The notes below the pieces were generated by a model. That model was not told where the DNA came from. It worked only from the letters and a program-made list of their open reading frames with translations, and ran no database searches. The position numbers and the translations under genes are program-made. Of a stretch of DNA of 43,616 bases, positions 26,499 to 35,262 are shown one piece after another; the first letter of the stretch is position 1; each line of letters opens with the position of its first letter. Location of the stretch: positions 1 through 43,616 of the forward strand of contig NZ_AYZG01000042.1 of NCBI RefSeq assembly GCF_001436695.1. Direction: 5' to 3'. The stretch comes from Lactobacillus taiwanensis DSM 21401 (GTDB taxonomy: Bacteria; Bacillota; Bacilli; Lactobacillales; Lactobacillaceae).

Positions 26499-26852
26499 TT
26501 ATTTTGCCTTTAAATCATCGTATAAATCACCAATTGGCTTGGTCATAGCTTGTTGAACATCATTGATCATTTGGAAAAGAGCTTGTTCTTTAGTAATCAT
26601 ATCCTTTAATTCGTCGTTATTTTGAACTTCTTCATTGATCTTTTGATATTCTTTTCTAACTTCGTCTGAAAGTGGTTGGCCAGAATTTTGTGCAGCTAAG
26701 ATTTGTTGTTGAAGCTTATCCATTCTTTGATATAAATCTAAGCTTTCTGGATTATTCTTTAAGTTTTCAAGAGACTTCTTTAAATCTTTAAATTGTTCAG
26801 TTTCTTGTAAGTCCTTTGCCAATTGATTGGCGTTATCATAAATATTAACCAT
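26499..26852 (-). CDS. YlbF/YmcA-family protein (UPF0342, YheA-like)
   Basis: A 117-residue all-helical protein starting [17 protein letters not shown]. The helical hairpins and the segment [11 protein letters not shown] are typical of the YlbF/YmcA family, and the length matches the YheA/UPF0342 branch. The related YlbF-YmcA-YaaT complex in B. subtilis modulates RNase Y; this branch is less studied. It lies 5 bases before yhaO and 23 bases after the PBP gene. Confidence 0.88.
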   Translation of the reverse strand: MVNIYDNANQLAKDLQETEQFKDLKKSLENLKNNPESLDLYQRMDKLQQQILAAQNSGQPLSDEVRKEYQKINEEVQNNDELKDMITKEQALFQMINDVQQAMTKPIGDLYDDLKAK

Positions 26853-26875
26853 TTTAAATTAATTCTCCTTTATTT

Positions 26876-28933
26876 TTACTGACCTAAAAGTCCTTTAAGA
26901 TTATTATACCATTCGTTAAACTTAGACCCAGTATCATTGATCCCTTTTTGTACTTGTTGACCTAAATTACCGAGCCAGTCAGAATTTGCCCCCGTATCTT
27001 TTGAAATTTGTTGGGCACTCTTCTCCTTAAATTGGGTTTGTGGTGTATACGGAAGCAGACGTTCTAATTCAGATTTATAGAGGTGGGTAATTCCTGTTTC
27101 AGAAATACCCTCCATATAATGCTCTTGATCAGTCTTATCAAATCCTACCCAAGTTGATAAGACAACATCTGGCGTGTAACCAACAATCCATTGGTCTTTA
27201 GTACCAAAGCCATAACTATCAGGTACTTCAGTTGATCCAGTTTTCCCAGCAACTCTAAAGCTTGCTGGCTGTGCTGATTTACCAGTACCAGAAGTAAATA
27301 CTCCTAAAAGCATTGATGTCATTTCTTTAGCAGTATTAGTTGAAATAATACGGTGATTACCAGGATTTTTGTTTTGAGCAATAACATTACCGCTTGCATC
27401 AGTAATCTTAGTAATACAGTAGGATTGATTTGGCAGATTCCCTTCATTTGCAAAAGCACTGTAAGCACGTGCCATTTGCATTGGAGATACACCAGTTGAC
27501 AATCCTCCTAATGCTAAGGCTAAATTTTGATCATTTTTATTTACATGAATGCCAAAGTTTTCAACGGATTGAACACCTTTTCTGACGCCTATCTTATCCA
27601 ATAACCAAACAGCAGGAACATTTTTACTCTCTGCTAAAGCTTCATACATTGGAATTTTGTTAGAGTACTGATTATCAACATTCTTTGGTTCATATCCATT
27701 CTTACCAAATTTTTGTAGCTTATTAGAAAGCTCAGAATCATAATGATAACCACTTTGCAAGGCTGGAGAATATACGGCAAGTGGCTTCATGGTTGAACCA
27801 GGTTGACGCTTCATTTGCGTAGCGCGGTTATAGCCACGAAAGACATGTTGTCCCCTGCCTCCTACCATCGCACGCACAGCACCAGTTTTGGGATCCATTG
27901 CTACACTGGCGCCTTGAACTTTAGTACCATCGCTTGCATTTGGAGGAAAATTCCAGCTTTCTTCAAAACTATCTTGCAAAGCACTCTGATAACCAGTATC
28001 TAGCGTAGTATAGATCTTCAGACCTTTATTCATCACATCTTCTTCTTTTAAGCCATAGCGATCAATTGCTTCATCAACCACCGCATCAAAGAAGTAAGGA
28101 TAACGATATCCATCTTCTTGAGAAAAAGTATCTTCTAAAGTTAAAGTAGTTCTTTTAGCATTATCTGCCTGCGTCTTAGAAATTTTACCTGTATCAGCCA
28201 TTAAGCCTAAAACAACATTACGACGCGCAATGGCATTATCCATATGATCAATTGGATTGTAGTAACTTGGACTACGAAGCATCCCTGCAATAGTTGCTGC
28301 CTCACCAACAGTAACATCGTTAGCGTTTTTACCAAAATACCGTCTTGCCGCATCTTGAACACCCCAAACTCCATTACCGAAGTAGGCATTATTTAGATAC
28401 ATAGTTAAAATATCTTTTTTAGAATAGACACGATTAATTTCGATCGCAAAAAATAACTCTTCTATTTTTCTAGAAAAAGTCTGCTTTTGTGTAAGTAACG
28501 CATTCTTTGCCAACTGCTGCGTTAGAGTAGATCCACCACCAACAATTCCGTGGTGAATTAGACTACTTACTGCAGCACGTGCCATTCCTTTTACACTGAA
28601 ACCAGGATTTTTATAAAAAGTCCGGTCTTCTGTTGCAATAACGGCATCTTGAATATAAGGCGAGATTTGATTCAATTCCACAAATGATCCTTTTTGCGAA
28701 TAAAGTGACCCTGCTTTTTGATTTTTATTATCATAGATAGTAGTTGTCGTAGAAAGTGCTGCCTTCATATTTGAAATATTTGAAGTTTTTACCTTAACGG
28801 TATAATAGGTACAAACAAATAAACAGCACGACAATAAAATTAAAATTAACCAACGCCAAATTTGAAAACGATGGTTGAAGTTTTTAATCGCTAAATGAAC
28901 GCGATGCCAAAACTCATGATTTTGGGAATGCAT
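26876..28933 (-). CDS. pbp2A: class A penicillin-binding protein (PBP2a type)
   Basis: Bifunctional peptidoglycan synthase. The 685 residues have a cytoplasmic tail and one membrane segment (about 27-47), a GT51 glycosyltransferase domain with catalytic Glu102 (TEDRTFYKNPG), GGGSTLTQQLAKN and RKIEELFFAIEI, and a transpeptidase domain with Ser380 (STMK), SKN (436-438) and KTG (564-566). The C-terminal 50 residues are a polar tail rich in Gln and Asn. It begins the pbp-YlbF-yhaO-yhaN-yhaM run and is divergent from the RluA gene. Confidence 0.95.
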   Translation of the reverse strand: MHSQNHEFWHRVHLAIKNFNHRFQIWRWLILILLSCCLFVCTYYTVKVKTSNISNMKAALSTTTTIYDNKNQKAGSLYSQKGSFVELNQISPYIQDAVIATEDRTFYKNPGFSVKGMARAAVSSLIHHGIVGGGSTLTQQLAKNALLTQKQTFSRKIEELFFAIEINRVYSKKDILTMYLNNAYFGNGVWGVQDAARRYFGKNANDVTVGEAATIAGMLRSPSYYNPIDHMDNAIARRNVVLGLMADTGKISKTQADNAKRTTLTLEDTFSQEDGYRYPYFFDAVVDEAIDRYGLKEEDVMNKGLKIYTTLDTGYQSALQDSFEESWNFPPNASDGTKVQGASVAMDPKTGAVRAMVGGRGQHVFRGYNRATQMKRQPGSTMKPLAVYSPALQSGYHYDSELSNKLQKFGKNGYEPKNVDNQYSNKIPMYEALAESKNVPAVWLLDKIGVRKGVQSVENFGIHVNKNDQNLALALGGLSTGVSPMQMARAYSAFANEGNLPNQSYCITKITDASGNVIAQNKNPGNHRIISTNTAKEMTSMLLGVFTSGTGKSAQPASFRVAGKTGSTEVPDSYGFGTKDQWIVGYTPDVVLSTWVGFDKTDQEHYMEGISETGITHLYKSELERLLPYTPQTQFKEKSAQQISKDTGANSDWLGNLGQQVQKGINDTGSKFNEWYNNLKGLLGQ

Positions 28934-29039
28934 AAAATTAAAACTCCCTTTTCGTCAATAAACCTAATATGACGATTTTAGCATATCTTTATTTGAAAAA
29001 TAGTATTTTAAAAGTTAAAAATTAGATAAGGTGGAAAAG

Positions 29040-29882
29040 ATGACCACATACCATTATTCTCTTAAATATCCCACTAATTTAAAACCAATAAGCGTTGATG
29101 ACTTAATGCGTAAGCTCCTAATTCCAAGAAAATGGCGTCATTTTTTACGTACTGAAAATAAAATACTAGTTAATGGAAAATACTTACCCTTAAATTTTTT
29201 AGTAAAGGCTGGCGACAAAATAGATATTTATCTTGATCAAGTAGAAAGTGAGCAGCAAACCTATCCTGCAAGTGGTAAATTACCAGAAATAATTTATGAA
29301 GATTCCGATGTCTTAGTGATCAATAAACCAGCTGGTCAAAAAACGCATCCTAACTTAAATGAAACAAATACTGCTTTAAATGATTGTGCAACTTATCTTG
29401 GCTACAGTCCTTATATTGTACACCGACTTGATATGCTTACCAACGGTCTTTTATTAGTAGCTAAAAATCCAGCAGTTGTGCCAATTTTAAATAGGCAGTT
29501 AACCAATAAAACATTGCACCGTGAATACTTGGCTTGGGTAAATAAATCTAGTAAGTTAAAACAGAGTGGCACTATTTCTTTTCCAATTGGTCATGACCCA
29601 AGTGATCAAAGAAAAAGAATGGTACGTGAAGATGGGCAAAAAGCTCTTACTCAGTATAAAATTATTGAAGAACATGATGATAAAGTATTAGTAAAGCTAA
29701 TTTTAGAGACTGGCCGCACTCATCAAATTAGGGTACATTTAGCTGCTCTAAATGCTCCAATTATCGGTGATCCGCTGTACAATTCTAATTACCACGACGG
29801 AGAAAAATTACAGTTAACTGCCTACCAACTTACTTTTATGAGGCCGTTTAAATTTGAAAGTAAAACTGTTAAATTAAGATAA
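29040..29882 (+). CDS. RluA-family pseudouridine synthase
   Basis: Converts uridine to pseudouridine in rRNA or tRNA. The catalytic Asp is in YIVHRLDMLTNG, and the C-terminal RTHQIRVHLAALNAPIIGDP is the family signature; an N-terminal S4-like RNA-binding segment (about 20-75) precedes it. The start at ATG 29040 (MTTYHYSLKYP, 280 residues) has AAGGTGG ahead of it; a GTG at 29031 lies inside that site and is rejected. The exact target (RluD or other) cannot be told. Confidence 0.92.
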   Translation: MTTYHYSLKYPTNLKPISVDDLMRKLLIPRKWRHFLRTENKILVNGKYLPLNFLVKAGDKIDIYLDQVESEQQTYPASGKLPEIIYEDSDVLVINKPAGQKTHPNLNETNTALNDCATYLGYSPYIVHRLDMLTNGLLLVAKNPAVVPILNRQLTNKTLHREYLAWVNKSSKLKQSGTISFPIGHDPSDQRKRMVREDGQKALTQYKIIEEHDDKVLVKLILETGRTHQIRVHLAALNAPIIGDPLYNSNYHDGEKLQLTAYQLTFMRPFKFESKTVKLR

Positions 29883-29886
29883 AAAT

Positions 29887-29920
29887 AAAAGAGATATGCA
29901 AAAATGCATATCTCTTTTTT
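29887..29920. terminator. bidirectional terminator between RluA gene and tRNA-Leu
   Basis: A 14-bp perfect stem (AAAAGAGATATGCA / TGCATATCTCTTTT) with 4-base loop and T runs on both strands, 4 bases from the tRNA 3' end. Confidence 0.9.
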
Positions 29921-29924
29921 CAAG

Positions 29925-30008
29925 TGCCTCAAACAGGAGTCGAACCTGCACTCACTTGCGTGAACAGCGACCTGAACGCTGCGCGTCTGCCAATTCCGCC
30001 ATTGAGGC
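29925..30008 (-). tRNA. tRNA-Leu (anticodon CAG)
   Basis: An 84-nt gene on the minus strand. The acceptor stem pairs GCCTCAA with TTGAGGC, discriminator A, D-arm GGCGGAATTGGCAGACGC, anticodon loop TTCAGGT, a long class II variable arm, and T-arm GCAGGTTCGACTCCTGT. CCA is not encoded. It reads CUG codons. Confidence 0.97.
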
Positions 30009-30019
30009 AACCTTTAGAA

Positions 30020-30056
30020 CATATCTATCATACCAAAAAGTTGATGAAGTTGGAAA
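30020..30056 (-). promoter_or_regulatory. promoter of tRNA-Leu
   Basis: Minus-strand extended -10 TGGTATGAT (30027-30032 for the hexamer) about 19 bases upstream of the tRNA 5' end; the -35 is weak (TTTCCA or TTCCAA). Confidence 0.5.
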
Positions 30057-30128
30057 GGTTAATAATAAAATATTAATACTAAAAAATCATAATTAGAATT
30101 TATATTACTTTTTAAGCCCATACTTCAA

Positions 30129-30914
30129 TTACCCAAATACTTCGGCAGCCGCAACAACTTTGAGCAACTCTTCATTTACCTTATCACGTCCATATGCATC
30201 AAGAAAGCGATCGCGATATTTACTAGTCTTCAAATTAAACCCAAGCGTCCAAACACCCCAAAACAAATCGATATGGTGATCACCCACACCTGCACAATCA
30301 AGATCAATGAATCCTGAAAACTTCCAGTTATCTAGAATAATATTCGGTAAACAGTAATCTCCATGCAATAAAACTTTGCTTTGCAAAGCATTTTTACCAG
30401 AAATTAAAACTTCATGAGCCTCTTCGGCTGAACGATAACCAAAACTATCCGGAAAACTCGACTTATCATAATTACCTGTCCGATAATTATTTTCCGCGTT
30501 TGCCAAATACTCTGTCGTTCGATCCATAATGAGACAATCACTATAGTCTATTTCGTGCAATTTTCTTAATTCGGTGGCAATCGTATCGCATAAGCGCTTT
30601 GGATTAGCTAAATATTCGCTATCTATACAATCATGTCCTACTACTGCCTTAGTTAACAGCCAATCATGATTATTTGAACTATAGTTCAATACTTCAGCGC
30701 CTAAATTCTTTGAGTAAAAATATTGCGTCATTTTAGCTTCTTTTTCAAGCATACCAGTTTTGGCGCATTTTAAATAATAACCGCCATCTTTATCAATAAA
30801 ATATACGCGAGCTTCAGGAGATGATGAACTATCATAAATATCCGCATCAGCAATAAAATGTTGCAATTCTTGTGGCACTTGATTTGAAATTTTCTTAATT
30901 AAAGTCTTTTTCAT
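30129..30914 (-). CDS. APH(3')-family kinase (aminoglycoside phosphotransferase-like)
   Basis: A 261-residue protein of the APH(3') family of antibiotic kinases. Visible motifs: ATP-site Lys49 in GGYYLKCAK, catalytic loop HGDYCLPN (His184, Asp186, Asn191), and the metal-binding IDLDCAGVGD (Asp204). The usual Gly-Arg in the last motif (IDCGRxGxxD) is Asp-Cys here, which may change substrate choice. The start overlaps the stop of the upstream serine hydrolase (TAATG), so both are translated together. Whether it phosphorylates aminoglycosides or another alcohol is not decidable from sequence. Confidence 0.85.
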   Translation of the reverse strand: MKKTLIKKISNQVPQELQHFIADADIYDSSSSPEARVYFIDKDGGYYLKCAKTGMLEKEAKMTQYFYSKNLGAEVLNYSSNNHDWLLTKAVVGHDCIDSEYLANPKRLCDTIATELRKLHEIDYSDCLIMDRTTEYLANAENNYRTGNYDKSSFPDSFGYRSAEEAHEVLISGKNALQSKVLLHGDYCLPNIILDNWKFSGFIDLDCAGVGDHHIDLFWGVWTLGFNLKTSKYRDRFLDAYGRDKVNEELLKVVAAAEVFG

Positions 30915-31945
30915 TAAAATAATCCCATATAATGATGAAGCAAATAATCAGATGCTTTCTTCAGAGTTAAGTAATTAATATTATTAGAAAACAGCATAAT
31001 CATTTCCTTAGTTTTGTAGTTAGCAACAAAACAAGCATTGTATCCAGGAATACTACCTTCTGCACGAATAACATCGTCCTTAAAATACACTCCACCAAAG
31101 TACGCTACTTCTTGATGCTTAGCCTGCTGAGCATATTCATTAATCATCTTCGGATCTTTTAAAACGCTGTTATACACAAATTTCCAGTAATCATTAGGTG
31201 ATATAAATAAATTTCCTGCTCCAAAATCAGATGATGTAGTCACAACTACTTTATGCCAGTCAACATTGCTACTCATTGGTTGAGGAATCTCATTTTGATT
31301 AACTTCAGAGTAATCCTTAATTTGACGCAGTTTTAATGGCTTAGCAAAATTCTTCTGAATATAGTCGTTATAACTTAAATGACTTTCCTTACTGATAATT
31401 GCAGCTAATAACTCATAGTCTACATCTTGATAATCCCAAGTATGAAGATGATCATTTTGCATATACTTAAGCATATAGGCAATTTGTTCTTCTTGATTTT
31501 TAAGTGGTTCAGATGGACGAGCATTATTGATTAATCCACTTGTGTGATTCATTAATTCACGAATTGTAATATCTTGGCTACCTGAAACTTGTGGATAATA
31601 TTTTGACAAAGGCGTATTCCAATTCAGCTGCCCTTTTTGCTGCAACTGATAAATTGCGGTTCCCGTTATAATCTTTTGAAGAGAAGCAGTTGGAAATAGC
31701 TGATCTGCATTCACTAAGTCATTTTTGTTGGAAGTCTCATTATTTTTAATAACGTTCGGTTGACCATCTTTGCCGCTAACGAGCATCACTCCATTTATAT
31801 GATGTGATTTCATATAATCTTTTAGCTGCTTTTGTGAATTTTTAAGTCCAGGGTCTATCCTACTTCTTGAAGGCACAACAAATAAACATACTGAGAATAT
31901 ACAGATAGCTAGGAAGATATAGAGGATAATTTTTTTCAGACGCAT
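30914..31945 (-). CDS. membrane-anchored serine hydrolase (class C beta-lactamase/EstB-like)
   Basis: 343 residues with an N-terminal membrane anchor (LKKIILYIFLAICIFSVCLF) and an extracellular beta-lactamase-fold domain. The nucleophile motif is SLQK (Ser88-Lys91). The second motif, normally YxN or YxS, reads Tyr172-Gln-Asp174 within WDYQDVDYELL. Members include D-Ala-D-Ala peptidases, esterases and FmtA-like wall enzymes; a cell-wall role is likely. The start at ATG 31945 (MRLKK) has GAAAGGA before it; a TTG at 31960 falls inside that site. Coupled with the APH-like gene. Confidence 0.85.
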   Translation of the reverse strand: MRLKKIILYIFLAICIFSVCLFVVPSRSRIDPGLKNSQKQLKDYMKSHHINGVMLVSGKDGQPNVIKNNETSNKNDLVNADQLFPTASLQKIITGTAIYQLQQKGQLNWNTPLSKYYPQVSGSQDITIRELMNHTSGLINNARPSEPLKNQEEQIAYMLKYMQNDHLHTWDYQDVDYELLAAIISKESHLSYNDYIQKNFAKPLKLRQIKDYSEVNQNEIPQPMSSNVDWHKVVVTTSSDFGAGNLFISPNDYWKFVYNSVLKDPKMINEYAQQAKHQEVAYFGGVYFKDDVIRAEGSIPGYNACFVANYKTKEMIMLFSNNINYLTLKKASDYLLHHYMGLF

Positions 31946-32062
31946 AGTTATTCCTTTCAATTATTACCTAAGGCAACTACGTTTTTTGCAGAATTTCTTT
32001 TTATCGTTTTTCTTTAATTGTATGCCTAAGATGTAAATGTACTCAAGCTAACAATGGAAAAA

Positions 32063-32110
32063 ATAAAAAGTGTACTAATTCCAATTATTTATGGAAAAGT
32101 ACACTTTTCA
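32063..32110 (-). terminator. terminator of RlmCD-like gene
   Basis: Stem AAAAGTGTACT / AGTACACTTTT with an inner TTCCA/TGGAA pairing and a T run on the minus strand, 15 bases after the stop. Confidence 0.8.
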
Positions 32111-32124
32111 CTGATAAATTCTAC

Positions 32125-33471
32125 TTATTTCTTCTCAAGCACCGCCACTGCTTCAACGTGCGGAGTTTGAGGGAACATATCAACAGGATCAATTTCGTTA
32201 AAGTCATAACCCTGCTCACGGAACAATTGTAGATCTCTAATCATTGTAGCCGGATTGCATGAGATATAAACAATCTTCTTAGGATCAGTTTCAACGGCTG
32301 CATCAATAAATTCTGGCGTTAATCCCTTTCTTGGTGGATCAACAAAGATCACATCAGTCTTAAGTCCTTCTTTAGCCCACTGAGGCATTACTTCTTCAGC
32401 TTTTCCAACTACATATTCCGCATTATCAATACCATTTAGCTTAGCATTTACATTTGCATCATCAACAGCTGGCTTAATAACTTCCATCCCTCGCACTGCC
32501 TTAACATGCTTAGCAACTGACAAGCCAATAGTTCCAATTCCAGAGTAGGCATCAATTACCACATCATCTGACTTAAGATCAGCCTTTTGAATTGCCAAGT
32601 CATATAAGCGCGGAGTTTGCAGTGAATTAATCTGGAAGAAACTTTGAGGTGAAATCTTAAAACTAACATCCCCAATTTTGTCGGTAATCTGAGGCTCTCC
32701 CCACAGCAAGTAATCTTTCTTACCTAAAATCACGTTAGTCTTTTTAGGATTATGGTTCAACACTACGCTTGTAACACCTTTAATTTCACTGATTTCTTTA
32801 GTCACTTTTTGCAATTGTGGAAAATCCTTATGCAAGCAGACCAAAATCACCATAATCTCTCCACTTGCTTTTGAGCGCCGTACATCAAGGTAACGCACTT
32901 CACCTTTATTGTGAATTTCATCATAAGCTGGTACATGATTCTTTCTTAAAATATCACGAACTTTAATTAAAACTCGATCAATTTCTGGATCCGTGGTAAA
33001 GAAATTAGTTAACGGTACTAAATCATGTGAATGCTTTCTAAAGAAACCAATATCAAGCTTGCCATGAACTTCACGAACTGGCACTTGTGCCTTATTACGA
33101 TAGCCTGTCTCTTCTGGACTAGGCAAAGTCTGACCAACCTTAATATTATCTAAGTCGGCCTTATGTAATAAGTTCACTACTTGATTACGTTTAAATTCAA
33201 GTTGCTTTTCATATTTAATATGAGCAAGTGAGGCTAAACCTGTTTGAACCCATTGACGAAGTTCAACGTTAATTCTATCTGGACTTTCCTTCTTAATTTT
33301 TTCAATTTTCGCAAAGGCAAAATTCTTCTTTACCTTTAAAATTTTAGCGGAAACCACTTCGCCTGGAAGAGCATTATTTACAAAGATAGTCATTCCGTCT
33401 AAGTGAGCAACGCCCATTGCTTCATAAGATAAGTCCGTAATTTCTAAGTCGACAATTTGATTTTTTTGCAT
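32125..33471 (-). CDS. rlmCD: 23S rRNA (uracil-C5)-methyltransferase, RlmCD/RumA family
   Basis: Makes m5U in 23S rRNA with S-adenosylmethionine. The 448 residues have an N-terminal TRAM domain (1-60), a central region, and the SAM domain with DAYSGIGTIGLSVAKH (about 309), DPPRKG (about 377) and the catalytic Cys in YISCNPATMIRDL. RumA-type enzymes hold a [4Fe-4S] cluster through Cys in CGGC before the QL(E)xK segment. Here that stretch reads TGLASLAHIKYEKQLEFK with no Cys, so the cluster is absent. Firmicutes use one such enzyme (RlmCD) for two positions; the symbol follows that and is inferred. Confidence 0.88.
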   Translation of the reverse strand: MQKNQIVDLEITDLSYEAMGVAHLDGMTIFVNNALPGEVVSAKILKVKKNFAFAKIEKIKKESPDRINVELRQWVQTGLASLAHIKYEKQLEFKRNQVVNLLHKADLDNIKVGQTLPSPEETGYRNKAQVPVREVHGKLDIGFFRKHSHDLVPLTNFFTTDPEIDRVLIKVRDILRKNHVPAYDEIHNKGEVRYLDVRRSKASGEIMVILVCLHKDFPQLQKVTKEISEIKGVTSVVLNHNPKKTNVILGKKDYLLWGEPQITDKIGDVSFKISPQSFFQINSLQTPRLYDLAIQKADLKSDDVVIDAYSGIGTIGLSVAKHVKAVRGMEVIKPAVDDANVNAKLNGIDNAEYVVGKAEEVMPQWAKEGLKTDVIFVDPPRKGLTPEFIDAAVETDPKKIVYISCNPATMIRDLQLFREQGYDFNEIDPVDMFPQTPHVEAVAVLEKK

Positions 33472-33518
33472 AATTTCAATTCCTTTTTAGATACTTGCTA
33501 CTATTTTACTAAAAAATA

Positions 33519-34202
33519 CTATTGCTTTTTAAAAGAATAGGCACTAAAGACACCTAAAATAAATCCTAAAATCAAACTACAAATGATTAAACTCCAGGAT
33601 CCTAAAACAAAGTCTCCCTTAAGCCACATATTGTTTAAAAGCATTCCCCAATCAAATGGCCACCATATACTCCAAGAAGTTCTACTTAAAAACATTGCCA
33701 AAATTGAACTTAAAAATCCAATTCCTAGGGCAAAATATAAGTTAGTAATACGGAAAAGCCATGAATAAAACGGAACTAGCCAAATGGAAGTTAAGAAAAT
33801 TCCAATCCCTGAGCAAAGCATCCAAACAATTTCTTCACTACTTGAAAAAATAAATCGTACACAAATTACCAAAGCTAAGAAAATCACGCTCATTAAAGCT
33901 GCTTGTAAAATTCCATGAATAATTCGCCCAACTTCGTAAGTAAAAAGATCTTGCGGCGAAGTTAAAATTTCTTTGAATTTTGTAGCTTGGTTTTGATAAT
34001 AAGTACTAATTCCGATTACGAGAGCAATTGACATATTTAACCAAAAATAACTCCATTGTCCCATCATTAATTGCACCGAATATTGATTATCCCAGAAAAC
34101 AGCAGTCATCATCAAAATGGCAATTAATGGCAAAAGCCAAATAAGCAAACGAATAATAGTATGCTTGTTTTTTAAAAATTCAACTTTTAAAATATTAGTC
34201 AT
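33519..34202 (-). CDS. ABC transporter permease, lantibiotic-immunity-like
   Basis: A 227-residue membrane protein with six hydrophobic helices. The opening (MTNILKVEFLKNKHTIIRLL), the helix layout and the size resemble MutE/EpiE/SpaE-type permeases of lantibiotic immunity transporters. Its start overlaps the end of the ATPase gene by 8 bases. Lantibiotic immunity systems often have a third gene (LanG); none follows here, so this is a two-component transporter with an unknown substrate. Confidence 0.75.
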   Translation of the reverse strand: MTNILKVEFLKNKHTIIRLLIWLLPLIAILMMTAVFWDNQYSVQLMMGQWSYFWLNMSIALVIGISTYYQNQATKFKEILTSPQDLFTYEVGRIIHGILQAALMSVIFLALVICVRFIFSSSEEIVWMLCSGIGIFLTSIWLVPFYSWLFRITNLYFALGIGFLSSILAMFLSRTSWSIWWPFDWGMLLNNMWLKGDFVLGSWSLIICSLILGFILGVFSAYSFKKQ

Positions 34203-34899
34203 GCTTTACGCCTGCCTTCTCTAGAGTTGAAATAAATAAGTCCTCCAAATCTGTCTTTTGGTCATAATCTTCTTCTAGTAAAAGCTCCCCATTACCTAAG
34301 ATAGCAATGCGATCAGCTACTTTTTGTATTTCAGAAAGCCTGTGACTAGCAATGATGATTGTTTTACCTTGCTTTTTTTCTAGCATTAATAATTCACGTA
34401 GTTCATGAATTCCAAACGTATCAAGACCATTTGTTGGTTCATCTAAAACTACTAAGTCTGGATTTCCCATAAAAGCGAGCGCAATACCAAGACGTTGTCG
34501 CATCCCTGTTGAGAATCCTTTAACCTTTTCTTGATTATGATCACCAAAGCCAAGCGTATTTAAAATCTGTTCTTGATCTTTGTTTTCAACATGATGAAGT
34601 TTTAATTTTAATTTGATATTATCTTCAACTGTTAAGTTATAAAATAAGCCCGGCTCTTCGATTAACGAACCAATTACTTTTAAATCTTCTCGCTTCCAGT
34701 TTTCGCCCTTAAAGTTAATCACTCCTTCGGTTGGTTTCTCAATTCCACTAATCATTTTCAAAAGAGTTGATTTACCAGCCCCATTTGGTCCCATGATGCA
34801 GTAAATTTTTCCTTCAGGAACATGAATATTGATTCGGCTCAGAACATGTTTATTTTTGAAGTTTTTCCCTAATTCTTTGGTGGTTAAAATATCAGTCAT
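34195..34899 (-). CDS. ABC transporter ATP-binding protein, lantibiotic-immunity-like
   Basis: 234 residues with Walker A MGPNGAGKSTLL (about 36-47), signature GFSTGMRQRLG (about 129), Walker B LVVLDEPTNGLD (about 150) and the H-loop in ASHRL. It resembles LanF (MutF/SpaF) and bacitracin-type exporters. It overlaps the permease gene and has no regulator or two-component system beside it in the window. Confidence 0.85.
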   Translation of the reverse strand: MTDILTTKELGKNFKNKHVLSRINIHVPEGKIYCIMGPNGAGKSTLLKMISGIEKPTEGVINFKGENWKREDLKVIGSLIEEPGLFYNLTVEDNIKLKLKLHHVENKDQEQILNTLGFGDHNQEKVKGFSTGMRQRLGIALAFMGNPDLVVLDEPTNGLDTFGIHELRELLMLEKKQGKTIIIASHRLSEIQKVADRIAILGNGELLLEEDYDQKTDLEDLFISTLEKAGVKHD

Positions 34900-34999
34900 C
34901 TTAATCCCTCAATTTATATTTATACTTTTTCTCTATCCATCTATTTTACCGCTCTAAGTCCATAATTCGAAATTCTAATCATTTTTATTAATAAATTCA

Positions 35000-35028
35000 T
35001 TGACATCTTTTTTTAAGCTTGTTATCAT
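35000..35028 (+). promoter_or_regulatory. promoter of the T-box leader before nhaC
   Basis: Consensus TTGACA (-35) and TATCAT (-10) with a 17-base spacer on the plus strand; the transcript would start near 35035. Confidence 0.8.
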
Positions 35029-35034
35029 AATTGC

Positions 35035-35248
35035 AACAATTATCGTCACAGTAGTGCTTATGTTAAGCGTCAGAGAGTTGGTGGTAAGGTGCGAACCAGT
35101 CAGGCATAAGTTATGAATTACAGCGATCAATCTTTTATTTGGCCACAATCAGTGCCGTTATCACCTGATGAGAGTGCTGCAAATATGCAGTAAATAGGTG
35201 GTACCACGGTAATGCGTCCTGTTGATTAATTTCAACAGGACTTTTTTT
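35035..35248 (+). promoter_or_regulatory. T-box riboswitch, probable tyrosine specificity
   Basis: The plus-strand leader has a T-box core AGGTGGTACCACGG (35196-35209) and a terminator (35216-35248, GTCCTGTTGA paired with TCAACAGGAC, T run). In stem I, ATTATCG (about 35039) pairs with CGAT (about 35116), and CTTATG with CATAAG. The internal loop's 3' side is TTATGAATTACAG, in which TAC sits where the specifier codon belongs (after GAAT, before a purine). The neighbouring AGAGAG and GGTGCGAACC match the usual stem I distal motifs. Tyr is therefore the best reading of the specifier. Confidence 0.88.
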
Positions 35249-35262
35249 ATGGAGGATTTTTT

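Noticed and set aside
29925-30008. tRNA-Leu as a phage or island attachment site
   Set aside because: No integrase gene and no second copy of the tRNA 3' end are visible nearby.
30129-30914. APH-like gene as recently acquired resistance
   Set aside because: Base composition matches the neighbours and there are no mobile elements around it; it looks resident.
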